A stretch of DNA of 64,000 bases. Source: Gliomastix tumulicola. Taxonomy: Eukaryota; Ascomycota; Sordariomycetes; Hypocreales; Bionectriaceae. Below are positions 20,898-32,715 of the stretch, piece after piece (the first letter of the stretch is position 1; every line of letters starts with the position of its first letter). The stretch is from the NCBI GenBank assembly GCA_001599755.1, contig BCHX01000004.1, positions 1,488,001 through 1,552,000 on the forward strand, given 5' to 3'. Both the position numbers and the translations under genes were made by a program. The notes below the pieces were generated by a model, which worked only from the letters and a program-made list of their open reading frames with translations, was not told where the DNA came from and searched no databases.

Positions 20898-22511
20898 ATG
20901 TCTTCATCTCCGTCCTCCCACTCGGACTCGGCCTCTCCTCCGGACGCCGCGGCTGCCCCCGTCGTCGCATACGAGATCCCGTCCGACCAGCTGCAGAAGC
21001 CGTACCACGCCAAGCGCCCTCACAAGAAGTCCCGGACCGGCTGCAAGAGCTGCAAGGCTCGCAAGGTCAAGTGCGACGAGGGCCGACCCGCCTGCAAGTC
21101 CTGCCGGCTCCGCAAGACGGAATGCGTCTATCCCGTTGCACAGCAGAGCACGGCAGCTGCACCTTCGACGTCGTCCACCACCGCAGAAGCGACAACTCCC
21201 TCCCCGCCGGCCATACAAATCGATCCCGTGTCGACCTCGTCCGAAGAAGCAACATCTCGCCACTCCCCCACGACGCGTCTCTCCCCCGCATCGAACGCGA
21301 CAACCCCACTACTATCTTCTTCTTCTTACGATAATGCGTTGGACCCTGCCACGAGCAACGTCCTCGTCGTCTCTGAGCCTCTGTTTCGCGCGCCTGGCAT
21401 GGCCGACGACCTGGACATGCGTCTACTCTGGTTCTACACGACCGCCACCTGCTCCGCCTTTAGTATCGAGTGTGGCACGGAGCGGCCCATCGAGAACATC
21501 ATGCGCACCAAGCTCGTACAGCATGCGTTCGGGACACCCTTCCTGATGCACTCCCTCTTCGCCCTATCAAGCCTACATCTTCAGAACCTCGGGCAAGACG
21601 TCGAGTCGAGCCGTGCTCTCACTTACCGCGCCAAAGCCTACCAAGGCTACCGGAAAGCCGTTGAGGACGGCAGACCCGAGGACTTCCCAGGCCTCATGGC
21701 CAACTCACTGCTCCTCACCGCTCTATCGTCCCAGAACTTCCGCGACCCGGAGGGTAAGCCCCTCTACATCGTGGACTGGATGATTGTGTGGCGCGGCATC
21801 GGCCTCATGATCAAGATGATGGGCGTCAAGAGCCTCACCGACTCGGGTTTGGCCACCCTCTTCTACCGGCCGCCCATGGACCTCTCCAAATCCTCTCAGT
21901 CTATCCCCGATAGGCTCCTATACATGGTCTCTTCCATACCCCCCGATGACATCGACTTTGCCGAGCTGGAAACATACTTCAACACGCTCAACTACCTGGG
22001 CACCTTGTACATGTACCTCCGCAGCGAGGGTCTCGGTCCCATCATGAAGCTCCGCATCATCACGTGGTTCACCTTCATCCCTCACCGCTTCGTCGAGCTC
22101 GCCCAGGAGAGGCGACCCCGTGTCCTCGTCATTCTCGCCTACTACGCCATGTTCCTCAAGCTTACCACCTCTGTTTGGTGGATCAGGGGCATCGGCCAGC
22201 GCACCCTCTTCGACATCAACATCCATCTCAGCGGCGATGCCCAGTGGGCAGAACTCCTCGATATCCCGCTGCGGGCCACGGGCGTCGACAATGAGCTCGA
22301 GCTCTGCCGGGTTATCCTTGAGGACCCGACATGGTTCTCCCCGCTTCAGCTGCTACCTGGAGATCTTGCCTTCGATCCTGTCACGCAGGCCAGTATCAAT
22401 GCCCTTACGTGGGTGGACAACACCGGCAGGAAGGTCATGGTTCAGGACAACGACATGGTCCTTGTCGACAGAACGGTTGAGAACGAAGAACCCGTCTGGC
22501 AACTCCCATGA
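20898..22511 (+). CDS. Zn(II)2Cys6 transcription factor (Upc2-like)
   Basis: Intronless, 537 aa. The N terminus carries HKKSRTGCKSCKARKVKCDE, giving the cluster C49-x2-C52-x6-C59-x6-C66-x2-C69-x6-C76 with a strongly basic flank. A Ser/Thr/Pro-rich linker follows to about residue 150. The C-terminal region (about 160-520) is helical and contains FLMHSLFALSSLHL, then repeated Leu/aromatic segments. This is the layout of fungal-specific regulators in the sterol-uptake (Upc2/Ecm22) superfamily. Here the ligand and targets are unknown, because that superfamily is very broad in filamentous fungi. The ATG at 20898 follows an A/C-rich leader. No neighbouring pathway genes on its strand suggest a regulon. 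Confidence 0.88.
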   Translation: MSSSPSSHSDSASPPDAAAAPVVAYEIPSDQLQKPYHAKRPHKKSRTGCKSCKARKVKCDEGRPACKSCRLRKTECVYPVAQQSTAAAPSTSSTTAEATTPSPPAIQIDPVSTSSEEATSRHSPTTRLSPASNATTPLLSSSSYDNALDPATSNVLVVSEPLFRAPGMADDLDMRLLWFYTTATCSAFSIECGTERPIENIMRTKLVQHAFGTPFLMHSLFALSSLHLQNLGQDVESSRALTYRAKAYQGYRKAVEDGRPEDFPGLMANSLLLTALSSQNFRDPEGKPLYIVDWMIVWRGIGLMIKMMGVKSLTDSGLATLFYRPPMDLSKSSQSIPDRLLYMVSSIPPDDIDFAELETYFNTLNYLGTLYMYLRSEGLGPIMKLRIITWFTFIPHRFVELAQERRPRVLVILAYYAMFLKLTTSVWWIRGIGQRTLFDINIHLSGDAQWAELLDIPLRATGVDNELELCRVILEDPTWFSPLQLLPGDLAFDPVTQASINALTWVDNTGRKVMVQDNDMVLVDRTVENEEPVWQLP

Positions 22512-22797
22512 CATGTTTCCAGCATTGGCCCTTGTCTTCTCGTCAAAACTGGCTGCTTTATTTTTCTCACATAAACTTACGACATGTATATTTTACGCTG
22601 GCATGGACTCGATGGAATCCAACTGGATGTTGGAATCGGAAACGCGAGGTGATGTGTGTTGCGAGTCGAAAAGCGAATACCCTCCCCTGCCTACACTGAT
22701 TATATTTTTACGGTTTCTCCCCTCCCCTCTCGGCTGGGTTTTTAATGGCGGATGGATCTGGTGTTCTGTCGTTGTCAGACGGTCTGAACGGTGTTAT

Positions 22798-22817
22798 ATG
22801 GATGGATGGATGGATGG
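22798..22817. repeat. ATGG tetranucleotide microsatellite
   Basis: Five consecutive ATGG units, downstream of the C6 regulator. Confidence 0.9.
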
Positions 22818-23189
22818 ACTGATTGTGACTATGAGCGATATTCCTTCGACTCTGATTGTGGATGGCTACAATCCTGATATGACTCATGTATACCAATAAC
22901 CTCTATGGGACATTTACAATGAAGATGTGTACCTACGGACAAGGCTCAAATACACGAAGCTTCCGAGAGAACCTTGCGTCCGTGGCCTGAAATCTTAGAC
23001 GTGTACTCATCCCGGTGCCTAACCGTCGTACCTTACCTGGCGCTTACAGAAAGGTGCTCCTACAAGTCAAACACGGAGGCTTGCCAAACGAAAGGAGACT
23101 TCCCCAATGTGAAATCCCGAGCATGAGGTGCCACGGTGTTAACTTGTCGTTGGGCGTGCAATAAGTTCAGTCCCAAAGGGGGTGTTTAA

Positions 23190-23211
23190 ATATATATATA
23201 TATATATATAT
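23190..23211. repeat. TA dinucleotide microsatellite
   Basis: Eleven consecutive AT/TA units in the ATP2 downstream flank. Confidence 0.9.
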
Positions 23212-23765
23212 TCTTCTCCCTTCATCACGAAATTATCGAAAATCTCGACCAGACTGTAGCTGGGCAATTGCTTCAAACGCCAGCTTCTTCATAAGGAGGC
23301 CAAAGGAAGAGCAGCAGAGTCTCTCCTCTAAGACCAGATACTCGACTGTTTAGCACAGCACCAAATCATGGCGAGGCCCCAAGGGTTCTCACAGTATTAA
23401 GATTCTTCGCATCAAACTTCACAGGGTCAAGACAAGGGACTACAAAAGCTATGACAAAAGGAAAAACTTCTCCCTATTTTCGATAAACAAGGCTACAGGA
23501 GCGAATTTTTGGTAAGTTTGGATTTCTTGTTACACAGCCCATAAAAGACTTTGAAATGAGGAGAGGAAAAGGATAGGAGTGTGAGAGGACCCCTCGCGCA
23601 CACCTTTTCCTCAGCCGCCATCGTTGCCCGGTTAGTTTGTTCCCGTTTCCTTTGGTCTATACACAGGGCCCACCTTCTTCCAACATGCTTCTACTCTTTG
23701 GGATATTAACCTCTTTCCACCGTCTCCTTCTCCTCTCGCGTTCAGGCAGGGGAAGAAACGACAGC

Positions 23766-25803
23766 TTAGTTGTTCTTCTCGAGCTCGGCAAGAATCTTCT
23801 CACCCTTGTCCTTGGCGGAGGCGAAGTCGCCAACCATGTAGAAGGCACCCTCAGGGAGGTTGTCACCCTCACCGTTGAGGATGGACTTGAAGGAGCTAAT
23901 GGTGGTCTTGAGGTCGACGAGCTTACCCTCGATACCAGTGAAGACCTGAGCAACGGTGAAAGGCTGGCTCAGGAAACGCTGGATCTTACGGGCACGCTCG
24001 ACGGTGAGCTTGTCGGCTTCCGACAACTCGTCCATACCCAGAATGGCAATGATATCCTGGAGGGACTTGTACTCCTGGAGGATCTGCTGGACGCGGGTGG
24101 CCACGTCGTAGTGCTCCTGACCAAGGATACGGGGGTCCATCATACGGGACTTGGAGTCGAGAGGGTCGACGGCAGGGTAGATACCCAGCTCAGAGATACC
24201 ACGAGACAACACAGTGGTGGCGTCAAGATGGGCGAAGGTGGTGGCGGGGGCAGGATCAGTCAGATCGTCAGCAGGGACGTAGACGGCCTGGACGGAGGTA
24301 ATGGAACCCTTCTTGGTGGTGGTGATACGCTCCTGCATACCACCCATGTCGATGGCAAGAGTGGGTTGGTAACCGACGGCAGAGGGGATACGACCGAGCA
24401 GGGCAGACACCTCAGAACCGGCCTGGGTGAAGCGGAAAATGTTGTCGATGAAGAGCAACACATCCTGACCCTCGGCGTCACGGAAGTACTCGGCGATGGT
24501 GAGACCAGTAAGAGCGACACGGGCACGGGCACCGGGGGGCTCGTTCATCTGACCGAAGACCAGGGACACCTTAGACTCGCCGTCAAGCTGAATGACGGAG
24601 GTCTCCTGCATCTCGTGGTACAGATCGTTACCCTCACGGGTACGCTCGCCGACACCGGTGAAGACCGAGTAACCACCGTGGGCCTTGGCGATGTTGTTGA
24701 TGAGCTCCTGAATGAACACAGTCTTGCCGACACCGGCACCGCCGAAGAGACCAATCTTTCCACCACGAGCGTAGGGGGCGATCAGGTCGACGACCTTGAT
24801 ACCGGTGACCAGGACCTCGGCAGCAGTCGACTGCTCGACGAACTCGGGAGCCTCACGGTGAATGGGCAGGGTGTGCTCAGACTTGACGGGACCACGCTCG
24901 TCAATGGGGTCGCCAGTGACGTTCAGGATACGGCCGAGGGTGGCAGCGCCGACAGGGATGGTGATGGGGGCACCAGTGTCGACGGCCTTAGCACCACGGG
25001 TGAGACCCTCAGTACCTGAAAGATTAAGTCAGTCGACTGCTCAAGTGCATCTATGGAAACTCAATTCGTGGAGATTGAAGGGGGTACGTACCGTCCATGG
25101 CAATGCATCGGACGACATTCTCACCAAGATGTTGCTGTGGAAACTGTCAGCACCGAAAGTCCAAGTCGAGCAGAAAAATCTTCATATGCAAGGCAACGTA
25201 CGGCGACCTCGAGCACGAGCTTCTGGCCGTTGTTGTCGGTCTCGAGCGAGTTCAGAATAGGAGGCAGCTTAGCGCCGTCGAACTTGACTGTGGACGAATA
25301 GGTCAGCGATGCCTAGTTCAATCGATTCGAGGCAAAAATATCAATTGCGCATTGAGCGACGAATTGGCGTCGGAAAAGGGTTGACTAACCGTCGACGACG
25401 GCACCGATGACCTGTTTTGATGTCGTTGTTAGCCTCGGGTCGACGTGGTTTTTTCTTCTCCAATTCCTGCCTGAGGCCGGGCCGAGCCCCCAGCGGCGGT
25501 CGACCTCCCCATCGAACTCGGAGAACCTCCCAATTGAACAGCCCAAAACTCACCTGGTAGATCTTTCCGGCACCGACACCAGTAGTGCTGGCATATCGGC
25601 TGTTGAGAGGTCGGAAGGCGGCGGGCTGAACGGCGCGGACGGGAGCAGCTGCCCTGAAGGACGGGCGAGCCGCGCGGGCGAAGGAGGAAATGCCGCTGGA
25701 GAAAAACAATGTCAGCCAGGTCAATCGGGCCCAATTGACGTCGCAGCAATTGGCAATCGTCAATCAGAGTGCTCGCCATGTCGGGTACTCACCTCTTGAA
25801 CAT
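23766..25803 (-). CDS. atp2: Mitochondrial F1-ATPase beta subunit
   Basis: Predicted 517 aa from six exons: 25803-25793 (11 nt), 25695-25554, 25411-25390 (22 nt), 25287-25202, 25134-25092 (43 nt) and 25015-23766. All junctions are GT-AG and keep frame. It is the catalytic subunit of ATP synthase in the mitochondrial matrix. The first about 45 residues are Arg/Ala/Ser-rich and lack acids, as in a matrix-targeting presequence, and are followed by GKIYQVIGAVVDVKF. The P-loop GGAGVGKT is at 193-200. Further on are GERTREGNDLYHEM, ALTGLTIAEYFRD, the Walker B strand DVLLFIDNIFRF, SALLGRIPSAVGYQPTL and the DELSEED-loop variant DELSEADK. Length and sequence are fully typical. An E-box-containing motif lies about 140 nt upstream (25939-25952). 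Confidence 0.97.
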
Positions 25804-26647
25804 CTTGCCGATGACAAAGAACGCTCTGTGATGGAGTGGAGGGAGGTGAATGAAGCTGAGGGAGAACTTTTGCAGAGGTGAGGCAGTTTTGCTCGCCGGG
25901 AGGAGGACGATTCTCTGGTCGGTTAGAGCTTTCCTTTTCCACAGTCACGTGGTCCCGCTAAGCCCGAAATTACCACAACACCCCACTGTGCCGGGAAATT
26001 ATCGGGCCCTGGTCAATGAGGAACGGAGGACGGGAAATTGCGAAGCTGGGGAGCTTGATTTGTTTTGACCGAGGGCCGTCGAAGAAGCTCTCGAGAAGTA
26101 TCAGGACAATGTGATGTCGGCCATTGGACGGTTTTCTTGTATCAACAACGGTGTTTCGGGGTGCATTGCGTGTGCTACCTCCTCAATTGCTACGTGTGCA
26201 TGACAGTCTGGTGACCAAGTGGCACTGTATGATCCTTCTCCCCTCAGCCGAGCGCCCATGGCAAATTCGCCCCTTCGAGCCCCTGGCAGGTTGGGTTCGG
26301 GGTCGTCCTCAGACCAGCCATCCCGGCTCAGCGTGTCCTACCTACCCTGTACCTCGTGACCTCAAATTTCGTTCAACTTACACGGACAGGTCGCATTCAA
26401 AGACCGACAGCTGAAAGAGTTTTTCGAAATCAAAATTGCAATATGAGATTTAAACTTGAAGAAATATTGATAGGTAATGCAGAATTTTGAGTGCAGGTTA
26501 TCTTTGCTTTGGCAATACCCCCATGTACGTGTTCGTGTGTTCGCTCGGCTCTCCATACTACTATGCTCCCTCTCATTACTTTTTGCTAACACTAGAGTTA
26601 CTCCAAACTTGCACTGCTACGGCTCTATCATTACTACCATGATACCG
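25804..26647. other. Intergenic region: ATP2 promoter and branching-enzyme 3' flank
   Basis: Both genes are on the minus strand. Apart from the E-box element nothing stands out. The plus-strand frame at 26124-26414 has no recognisable motif. Confidence 0.55.
25939..25952 (-). promoter_or_regulatory. CCACGTGACTGTGG element upstream of ATP2
   Basis: In gene orientation this reads CCACGTGACTGTGG, 136-149 nt upstream of the ATP2 ATG. A nearly identical element (CCACGTGACTTTGG) occurs in the same orientation upstream of the Cox5 gene at 33904-33917. CACGTG is the core site of bHLH factors such as Cbf1. Confidence 0.5.
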
Positions 26648-29146
26648 CTACGAGAGGGTGTTCTCGAGGGCAAGAATCTATATCACCGTTAGCTGTAGTC
26701 ACTGTTTGAAAGCACACACCAGCACTTACCAAAGCCGTTCTGCTCGGGATGTAGATATGCGTCCAGTTTTGCCTTCCGTTCCACTCCATCGGGGTCGTGA
26801 AGAACCGAGTGCTTTCGTCGATCCGACTGAAGCCGCCAAAATCTTTCGCGTCACTGCTCAAGACAACTCGATAGGTCCCAGGGACATCTATGCCAATGCG
26901 GTAGTCGCTGAAGCTCTCGGAAGGATGGAAATTGAAGACAAAGACGAGCCCGGCCCTCTCGAAGACGATGACCTTGTCGCCTTCGTGCTTGAGGGAGATG
27001 TAGGCCTGGGGAGCGTGCAGCCAGCCGTACTTGTCTTCCGTGCGGTTCATAGCCCGGTCAAAGTTGTGCAGGAGACGGTATCGGAGCAGCTCATCGTCAG
27101 TCAGGTTGAGCTGGCGACGCGCATACAGGAAGGAGTTGCCATTGCCTTCACGGGGAAAGTCGAGCCATTCAGGGTGGCCAAATTCGTTGCCCTCGAAGTT
27201 GAGATAGCCCTCCCCGCCCAGTCCATGGGTCAGGAGTCGAATAAGCTTGTGTAGAGCCATGCCCCGATCAATGACTGCGGTCAACGGCGATAGGATGGAC
27301 ATGTTGGTGTACATCTCTGCATCGCAAAGGTGCATCATGAGCGTCTTGTCACCCACAAGCCTGGTTCTCCTCGTCAGCCATGAACAGTTTTTCAATGGGG
27401 TAAAATCTTGAAAACTCACGCCTGATCGTGGCTCTCGGCATATGCAATCGTCTTCTCGCCGTGGCGGCGGTTGGTCAGCGTGAAGCAGATGTTGCCAATG
27501 TCCCACTCCTCGTCTTTGAGCTCCTTGAGAATCTTGATCCACATATCGGGGACAGCCATGGACAGGCGATAATCGAAGCCGACGCCACCCAGAGCGAGAG
27601 GTAGGCATAGTGCCGGCATGCCGGACACATCCTCAGCAATGGTGATGACCTCGGGGTAAAGCGAATGCAGCAGCTCGTTGGCTAGCATTAGGTAAACGAC
27701 GGCTTCCTGGTCGACCTCAGGGCCGAAGTACTCGTGGTAGCCACCGGAAAAGCCACTGCGCTATGTTAGAAGCATGAATATCTGGGTGGGAGGGCCAGCA
27801 CTTACAAGCCCATGCCGTGATGGAGATACAGCATGCTGGTCACACCGTCAAATCGGAAGCCATCGAACTGGTACTCATCCATCCAGAAGCGCAGATTGCT
27901 CAGAAGGAAGCGCATCACCTCATGATGACCGTAGTTGAATAGCCGGCTGTCCCACTGGTCATGGCGTCCCTTGCCTCCCGCGTGGAAGTACTGGTGATCT
28001 GTGCCATCGAATTCATTGAGACCGTCTAGGACGTTCTTCGATGCGTGGCTGTGCACAACGTCAAGGAGAACCACGATGCCCAAGCTATGAGCAGTGTCGA
28101 TGAGCTCCTTGAGATCTTCTGGAGTACCGTAACGGCTGCTTGCAGCGTAGAAGTTGTTGATTTGATAGCCAAAACTGGCGTAGTACGCATGCTCCATGAC
28201 GGCCATGAGCTGGATCACGTTGTAGCCGAGATCGCTGATGCGAGGAAGCATGTTCTTGGTGAACTCCTTGTATGAGGCGACTCGCTGCTCAGGCGAGGAG
28301 ATACCAACATGAGCCTCGTAAACACGAGCACTCAGTGGCTTCTTGGGTCGCGAATGCTTGAACTCATATTTCTCAGAAGCCGGAGGGTTCCAGAAGTGCG
28401 CATCGTACGCGGGGGATACTGAGAGATCTTGGGTGACATATTTGATCCAGGCCGGGAGGCGATCTACACGCTCACCACTAGGCAGGACCAGGGAGATCTA
28501 GAGAAGGATCAGCTGTGGCTCTGGCAATGCCCTGAAAAAAAGCTTACCTTGAGTTTGGAGTTGTGAGGAATAGCAGGCTGGCCGTCTTTTGCCAGAATAA
28601 CGATGTCGAAAGAACCGAAATCGTCCTTCTTCATGGGGTGGGCGGCGCGATCCCAGCCATCTAAGCGATGTGAGTATGAATTGCAAGACATCTTGGACGA
28701 GCATGCTTACTGAAGTCTCCAATGAGAGATGCCTCGACAGCGTTTGGCGCCCACTCTCGGTAGATGATGTTGTTGGATTCATCCACGTTGAAACCGAACT
28801 TGTTAAACCCCTAAAAGAAGCGTCTTAGCGACCAAAGATACGATGAGAGCGAATGGCATGAGGTTTCGCACCTGAGAAAACTTGGCCAAACCGCCCTCGG
28901 TCTCGTTGATCTTGTGAACCCATTTCTGAGCCTCGGAGTATCTGGACCGGAGTGCATCGCTGAAAGGCTCAAGCCAGGGGTCCAGCTTCACGACGCCTAG
29001 AATCACATGTGTTAGTGAGCTACAGGGCCAACATAGAGCCAGAGCTTGGACATACCGGTGCCATCACCGGGAATATCGCCTGATGGAAGCTGGCTGCCAC
29101 TGTTCGGGTCAAGAGAATTGGAGGCATTCTCAATTGAAGCAGCCAT
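26648..29146 (-). CDS. glc3: 1,4-alpha-glucan (glycogen) branching enzyme
   Basis: Predicted 705 aa from eight exons: 29146-29056, 28996-28872, 28810-28711, 28660-28548, 28497-27806, 27755-27420, 27360-26730 and 26677-26648. All are GT-AG and in frame. The enzyme makes alpha-1,6 branches in glycogen in the cytosol. The N-terminal CBM48 module holds REWAPNAVEASLIGDFNGWD. The GH13 catalytic barrel shows region I DVVHSH (D289, H292), region II GFRFDGVT (nucleophile D360), region III AED (acid/base E415) and region IV SHDQ (H483, D484), plus MEHAYYASFGYQINNFYA, which is diagnostic of branching enzymes. The last exon adds only nine residues before the stop. Reading through that final intron would instead give an unrelated tail. 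The length is normal for fungi. Confidence 0.96.
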
Positions 29147-30273
29147 GTTCGGTTGCTTTTGATGTCGAAGGTGATGATGGTTTTAGGATGAGAGGTGGAA
29201 GATGAGCTGCGTGAGGCGGGGTAAAATTGGTGACGCTGGTGATGATGGCGCTGGAAATCTGGGATAGTTCCTTCCAAGTCGCTCCTTCCAGACGATCGCT
29301 TGTCACCAAAATTAGACGGTAGGAGCGAACCACAATGGTCTAGAAAATGGGAAAGAGGGAGAATTGAATTCCCAATGGTGCACTGGATGAGGGATTTGAA
29401 AAGGTTGAGGATTAAGGAGAGATCTCGATTTCTATCTCATTTAATATCATAAAACTGGACGGACGCGCCTTGACGCTACTGGGCAGATTGGGCCAGGTTT
29501 TGCGCAGCCCAGTACTACCCAACAGGAAAATTCGATACGAGGGGGCGAATTTCAATGGAGGAGGGACCTCATGTTGAATTGCCTCTTCGCCTCCCCCGAG
29601 ATCAGACCAGTTTTCGCCTAAAGGAGACTGGAGGGTGTAGAGATGGAGGAGATCACTGAGGGAGCTTTATCGATAAGAGTAGCTGGATGACGTTGCCCGA
29701 TCGGGAGTGAAGCGGAAGCTGGCGGAGGAGATGGTACGATGGTCATTTCACGAAATGCGGTGGTTGAGATGCGAATGTGGTGCACCTGAAGCTCATTGAT
29801 GCTCTCATAGATATTATTATCCAGCACCCCGATATCAATGCAAGGGGTCTAAATTGGAAGCTGAAGGGGTTTGGTGGACAAAGACCATGAGATGCCGGCT
29901 CATATCGGCCCAGTCCTTATCGCTCGCTATCTAGACAGCTTCTTGACCACCTTCCCCGAATGCGGAGGCCCTCCTCGGCTGTGGCCTGCTCGGAACCTTA
30001 CACCTCAACACCGCCATTTACTGCCACCTACCACTCATCTACTCGACCCTCGTGTCCCGTATCCTTGTGTTTTTGGTCTCGCGCCACTTCTTGCATATCT
30101 ACCGTCACAAGCTCTATCTCGAACAAAACGCTCCCTAACCGCCAACCGCCAACATCTCTAGCAGCACGCCTTCCGCTCCGCCCGCCTCGCGCTGGGGACG
30201 TCCTGGCCTCCTCCAGACAGCTCGGACGTGGAAGATGTGATCTCGCGCAGCCATCTGTAGCCCAATATTCACA
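29147..30273. other. Divergent promoter region (branching enzyme / ClpX)
   Basis: This 1.1-kb region lies between divergent genes. Short frames on both strands have no motif. The 200 nt before the ClpX ATG are pyrimidine-rich, as expected for a leader. Confidence 0.55.
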
Positions 30274-32227
30274 ATGTTAGCCTCACGCAGCAGGTCAATT
30301 GCCCGCAGCCGGTGCCTAGCGGATCACCACCCGCTCCGGCAAGCCGCGGCCCCCCTCACCCACCGCCTCCCTCGACACCACTCCCTCTCGACATCCGCGA
30401 GTGCCTTCGCATCCCGCCGAACCGCCGACTTCAACTCAGGCTTCACCGGAAGCTACGACCCGACCCTCGAGAGCGGCCGTGGGCCCATGTTCACCAAGTC
30501 CTCCGGCGTCGGCGTCCCGCAGTTCTACCCGCGCGACCTCAAGAAGCGAGTGGACGACTACGTTGTCGGCCAGGACCGCGCCAAGAAGACCATCTGCTCG
30601 ACCCTCTTCAACCACTACCAGAACGTCCGCCGGCGGCACCAGCACGAGCTCGACGAGCGGAACCGGCGCGAGAAAGAGATGCGGCAACGGCTCGCCCGGG
30701 ACAGGGAGATGCACCAGCGGCGGCGCGAGGCGTCGGCGCACCCTGTTGAAGGTCAGCAGCAGCAGCAGTTGAAGCAACAGCAAAAGCATTCTGCAGAGGC
30801 GGCGGCTATTTGGCCTGCCGGCATCGAGCCCGCGCCCGGCTTGAGGGGCGCTCTGCGTAAGCGACATCGCGCTGATCTCATTCTTGAAGATGACTTCCCC
30901 GGACACTACGAGTCTGTGCGGGGCTTACACGAGACGGACGTTTTCGAGGAAGACCCGTTCGAGCATATGGGATTGATAGACGAGCCGGCAGTGCCCGAGC
31001 CGGTCAAGATTGACAAGAGCAATTTGTTGCTCATTGGACCAACGGGCGTCGGGAAGACGTACATTCTAGAGTGAGCAAATAACCATGGTGATGATTCCCT
31101 CTTCAGTTCGCTAACGAGACTTGTCTAGGACGTTGAGCAAGAAGATCAACGTGCCCTTTTCAATATGCGACTGTAACTCCTTCACACAGGCTGGCTACAT
31201 CGGTCAAGACGTCGAATCCTGCATCGAACGACTCCTCATCGAGGCTAACTACGATATCAACGCCACGGAGCACGGCATCGTCGTCCTCGATGAGTTTGAC
31301 AAGATTGCCCGTCGCGAGACCACAACAGGACGGGATGTTGGAGGCGAGGGCGTGCAGCAGGCCCTCCTCAAGCTCATCGAGGGCACAAAGGTCACCATCA
31401 ACGTTAAGGACAACCGCTCATCACGGTCCTCGCCCCCGATTACTAGCAACATCAACTCGACCGGCTCCTCCAACTCGGCCCAGGCCGCTCCGCCTGGCGG
31501 CAAGGTTGACCAGTACACTATTGACACAACAAACATCCTCTTCGTCTTCTGCGGTGCTTTCGTCGGGCTCGACAAGGCCATCCTCCGGCGTGTTTCAAAA
31601 CCCTCTGTCGGGTTCGGCGGCAAGCTTGAGAGCCGCTCAACTTCCGTCTCCGGTAGCAAGCAGATCCTCCCCTCGCAGCTCTACGCCCACCTCCCTCACT
31701 ACTCGGAGCTTTCGGCACCGTCCTTCACCCCGCTCGACCTGACCACTCCCGAGGATCTCCAGTCCTTCGGCTTCATCCCCGAGCTCATCGGCCGTCTTCA
31801 TAATATCTGCGCCCTCAGTCCCCTCTCGAAAAACGACCTCTTCCGCATCCTCACTGAGCCCCGCAACAGCCTCGCAGCCCAGTACACTGCCCTCTTTGAG
31901 ACGTACCCGTCCCGTCTCCGATTCACGGACAAAGCTCTTTACGCTCTAGCGGAGCGGGCAGCTGCCTCAGGTACGGGAGCGAGAGGGCTGAAGATGGAGG
32001 TGGAGCGCGTACTGGCGGAGCCCATGTTCGACGCACCAACGTCATACGTTCTCATCACTGAGGCCTGCGTGCAGGGCAAGGAGAAGGCCCTTTACTGGGG
32101 TAAGGAGGGGAGATTCGAAATGGAGAGGCGGCTGCAGGCTGAGGAGCTGCAACCGCGTGGTACTGATGCCGAGAACCCGCATCTTACCTTCGAGGGGTAC
32201 AGATTGGCCGGACAGAGCGGCGGTTGA
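30274..32227 (+). CDS. mcx1: Mitochondrial ClpX-type AAA+ unfoldase
   Basis: Predicted 631 aa from two exons (30274-31070, 31129-32227; 58-nt phase-2 intron). ClpX unfolds matrix proteins, either as an assembly chaperone (yeast Mcx1) or together with the ClpP protease. The N terminus is Arg/Ser/His-rich without acids, a likely matrix presequence. The bacterial zinc-binding domain is absent. Motifs seen: PRDLKKRVDDYVVGQDRAKK at the AAA+ start; a Gln-rich insertion at about 163-175; Walker A GPTGVGKT at 255-262; pore loop GYIG at 288-291; Walker B VVLDEFDK from 317; and a Ser/Pro-rich insertion after NVKDN. A V-G-F tripeptide at 426-428 sits where ClpX has its ClpP-docking loop, which suggests a ClpP partner. 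As far as I recall the yeast protein lacks this loop. The intron interrupts the coding sequence just after Walker A. Confidence 0.93.
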
Positions 32228-32715
32228 AGCGACCATTTCCTTTGAATTTTTCATTACAATGCGGACTACTTGATGCGGGTGCGAGGAGTCTTTGTTTAGA
32301 AGTCGGCTTTTGTCCCTTTTTGTCGATATGAAGTGGCACGAGACATATGAAAGTATATAGCACGTAGGAGCAGTCATCACAAGATGTCCATGAATATGAC
32401 GAGTCAGCTATGCAAGACTTTGGGTCCATTGTTGTAGTACAGTATTTACACCACCCGTCCAAAAAACCCACGCCGAAGACCGATTCTCTCTCCACTAGCA
32501 GCACATCTGGCGGGGGGCATTGTTTTTGCGTAGATTCTATTACAAAGGGAAAAGAGGATTGGTTTGTTGTAAGAAGGTAAGGAGGCATCGCGGGGAGGCG
32601 CGGCGTTGTCGTAGTAATATACGTATGTTGGGGGTATTTCGGATTCGGCGGTTTTTTTGGTCGTCGTCGGCTCCCTCGTCGCACCCCTTTTTCGCTTTTC
32701 CTTTTATCTTTGCAT
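32228..32715. other. Convergent 3' intergenic region (ClpX / Cox5)
   Basis: Only 3' flanks of two convergent genes. I see no gene or repeat. Confidence 0.6.

Larger units (their letters stand above)
22512..23765. other. Convergent 3' intergenic region (C6 regulator / ATP2) with microsatellites
   Basis: It holds the 3' flanks of two convergent genes. It is more AT-rich than its surroundings and contains an ATGG tract (22798-22817) and a TA tract (23190-23211). I see no gene. Confidence 0.6.

Noticed and set aside
23637..25019. 460-codon plus-strand open frame opposite ATP2
   Set aside because: It mirrors the codon-biased ATP2 exon 6. No family is recognisable and ATP2 on the minus strand is unambiguous.
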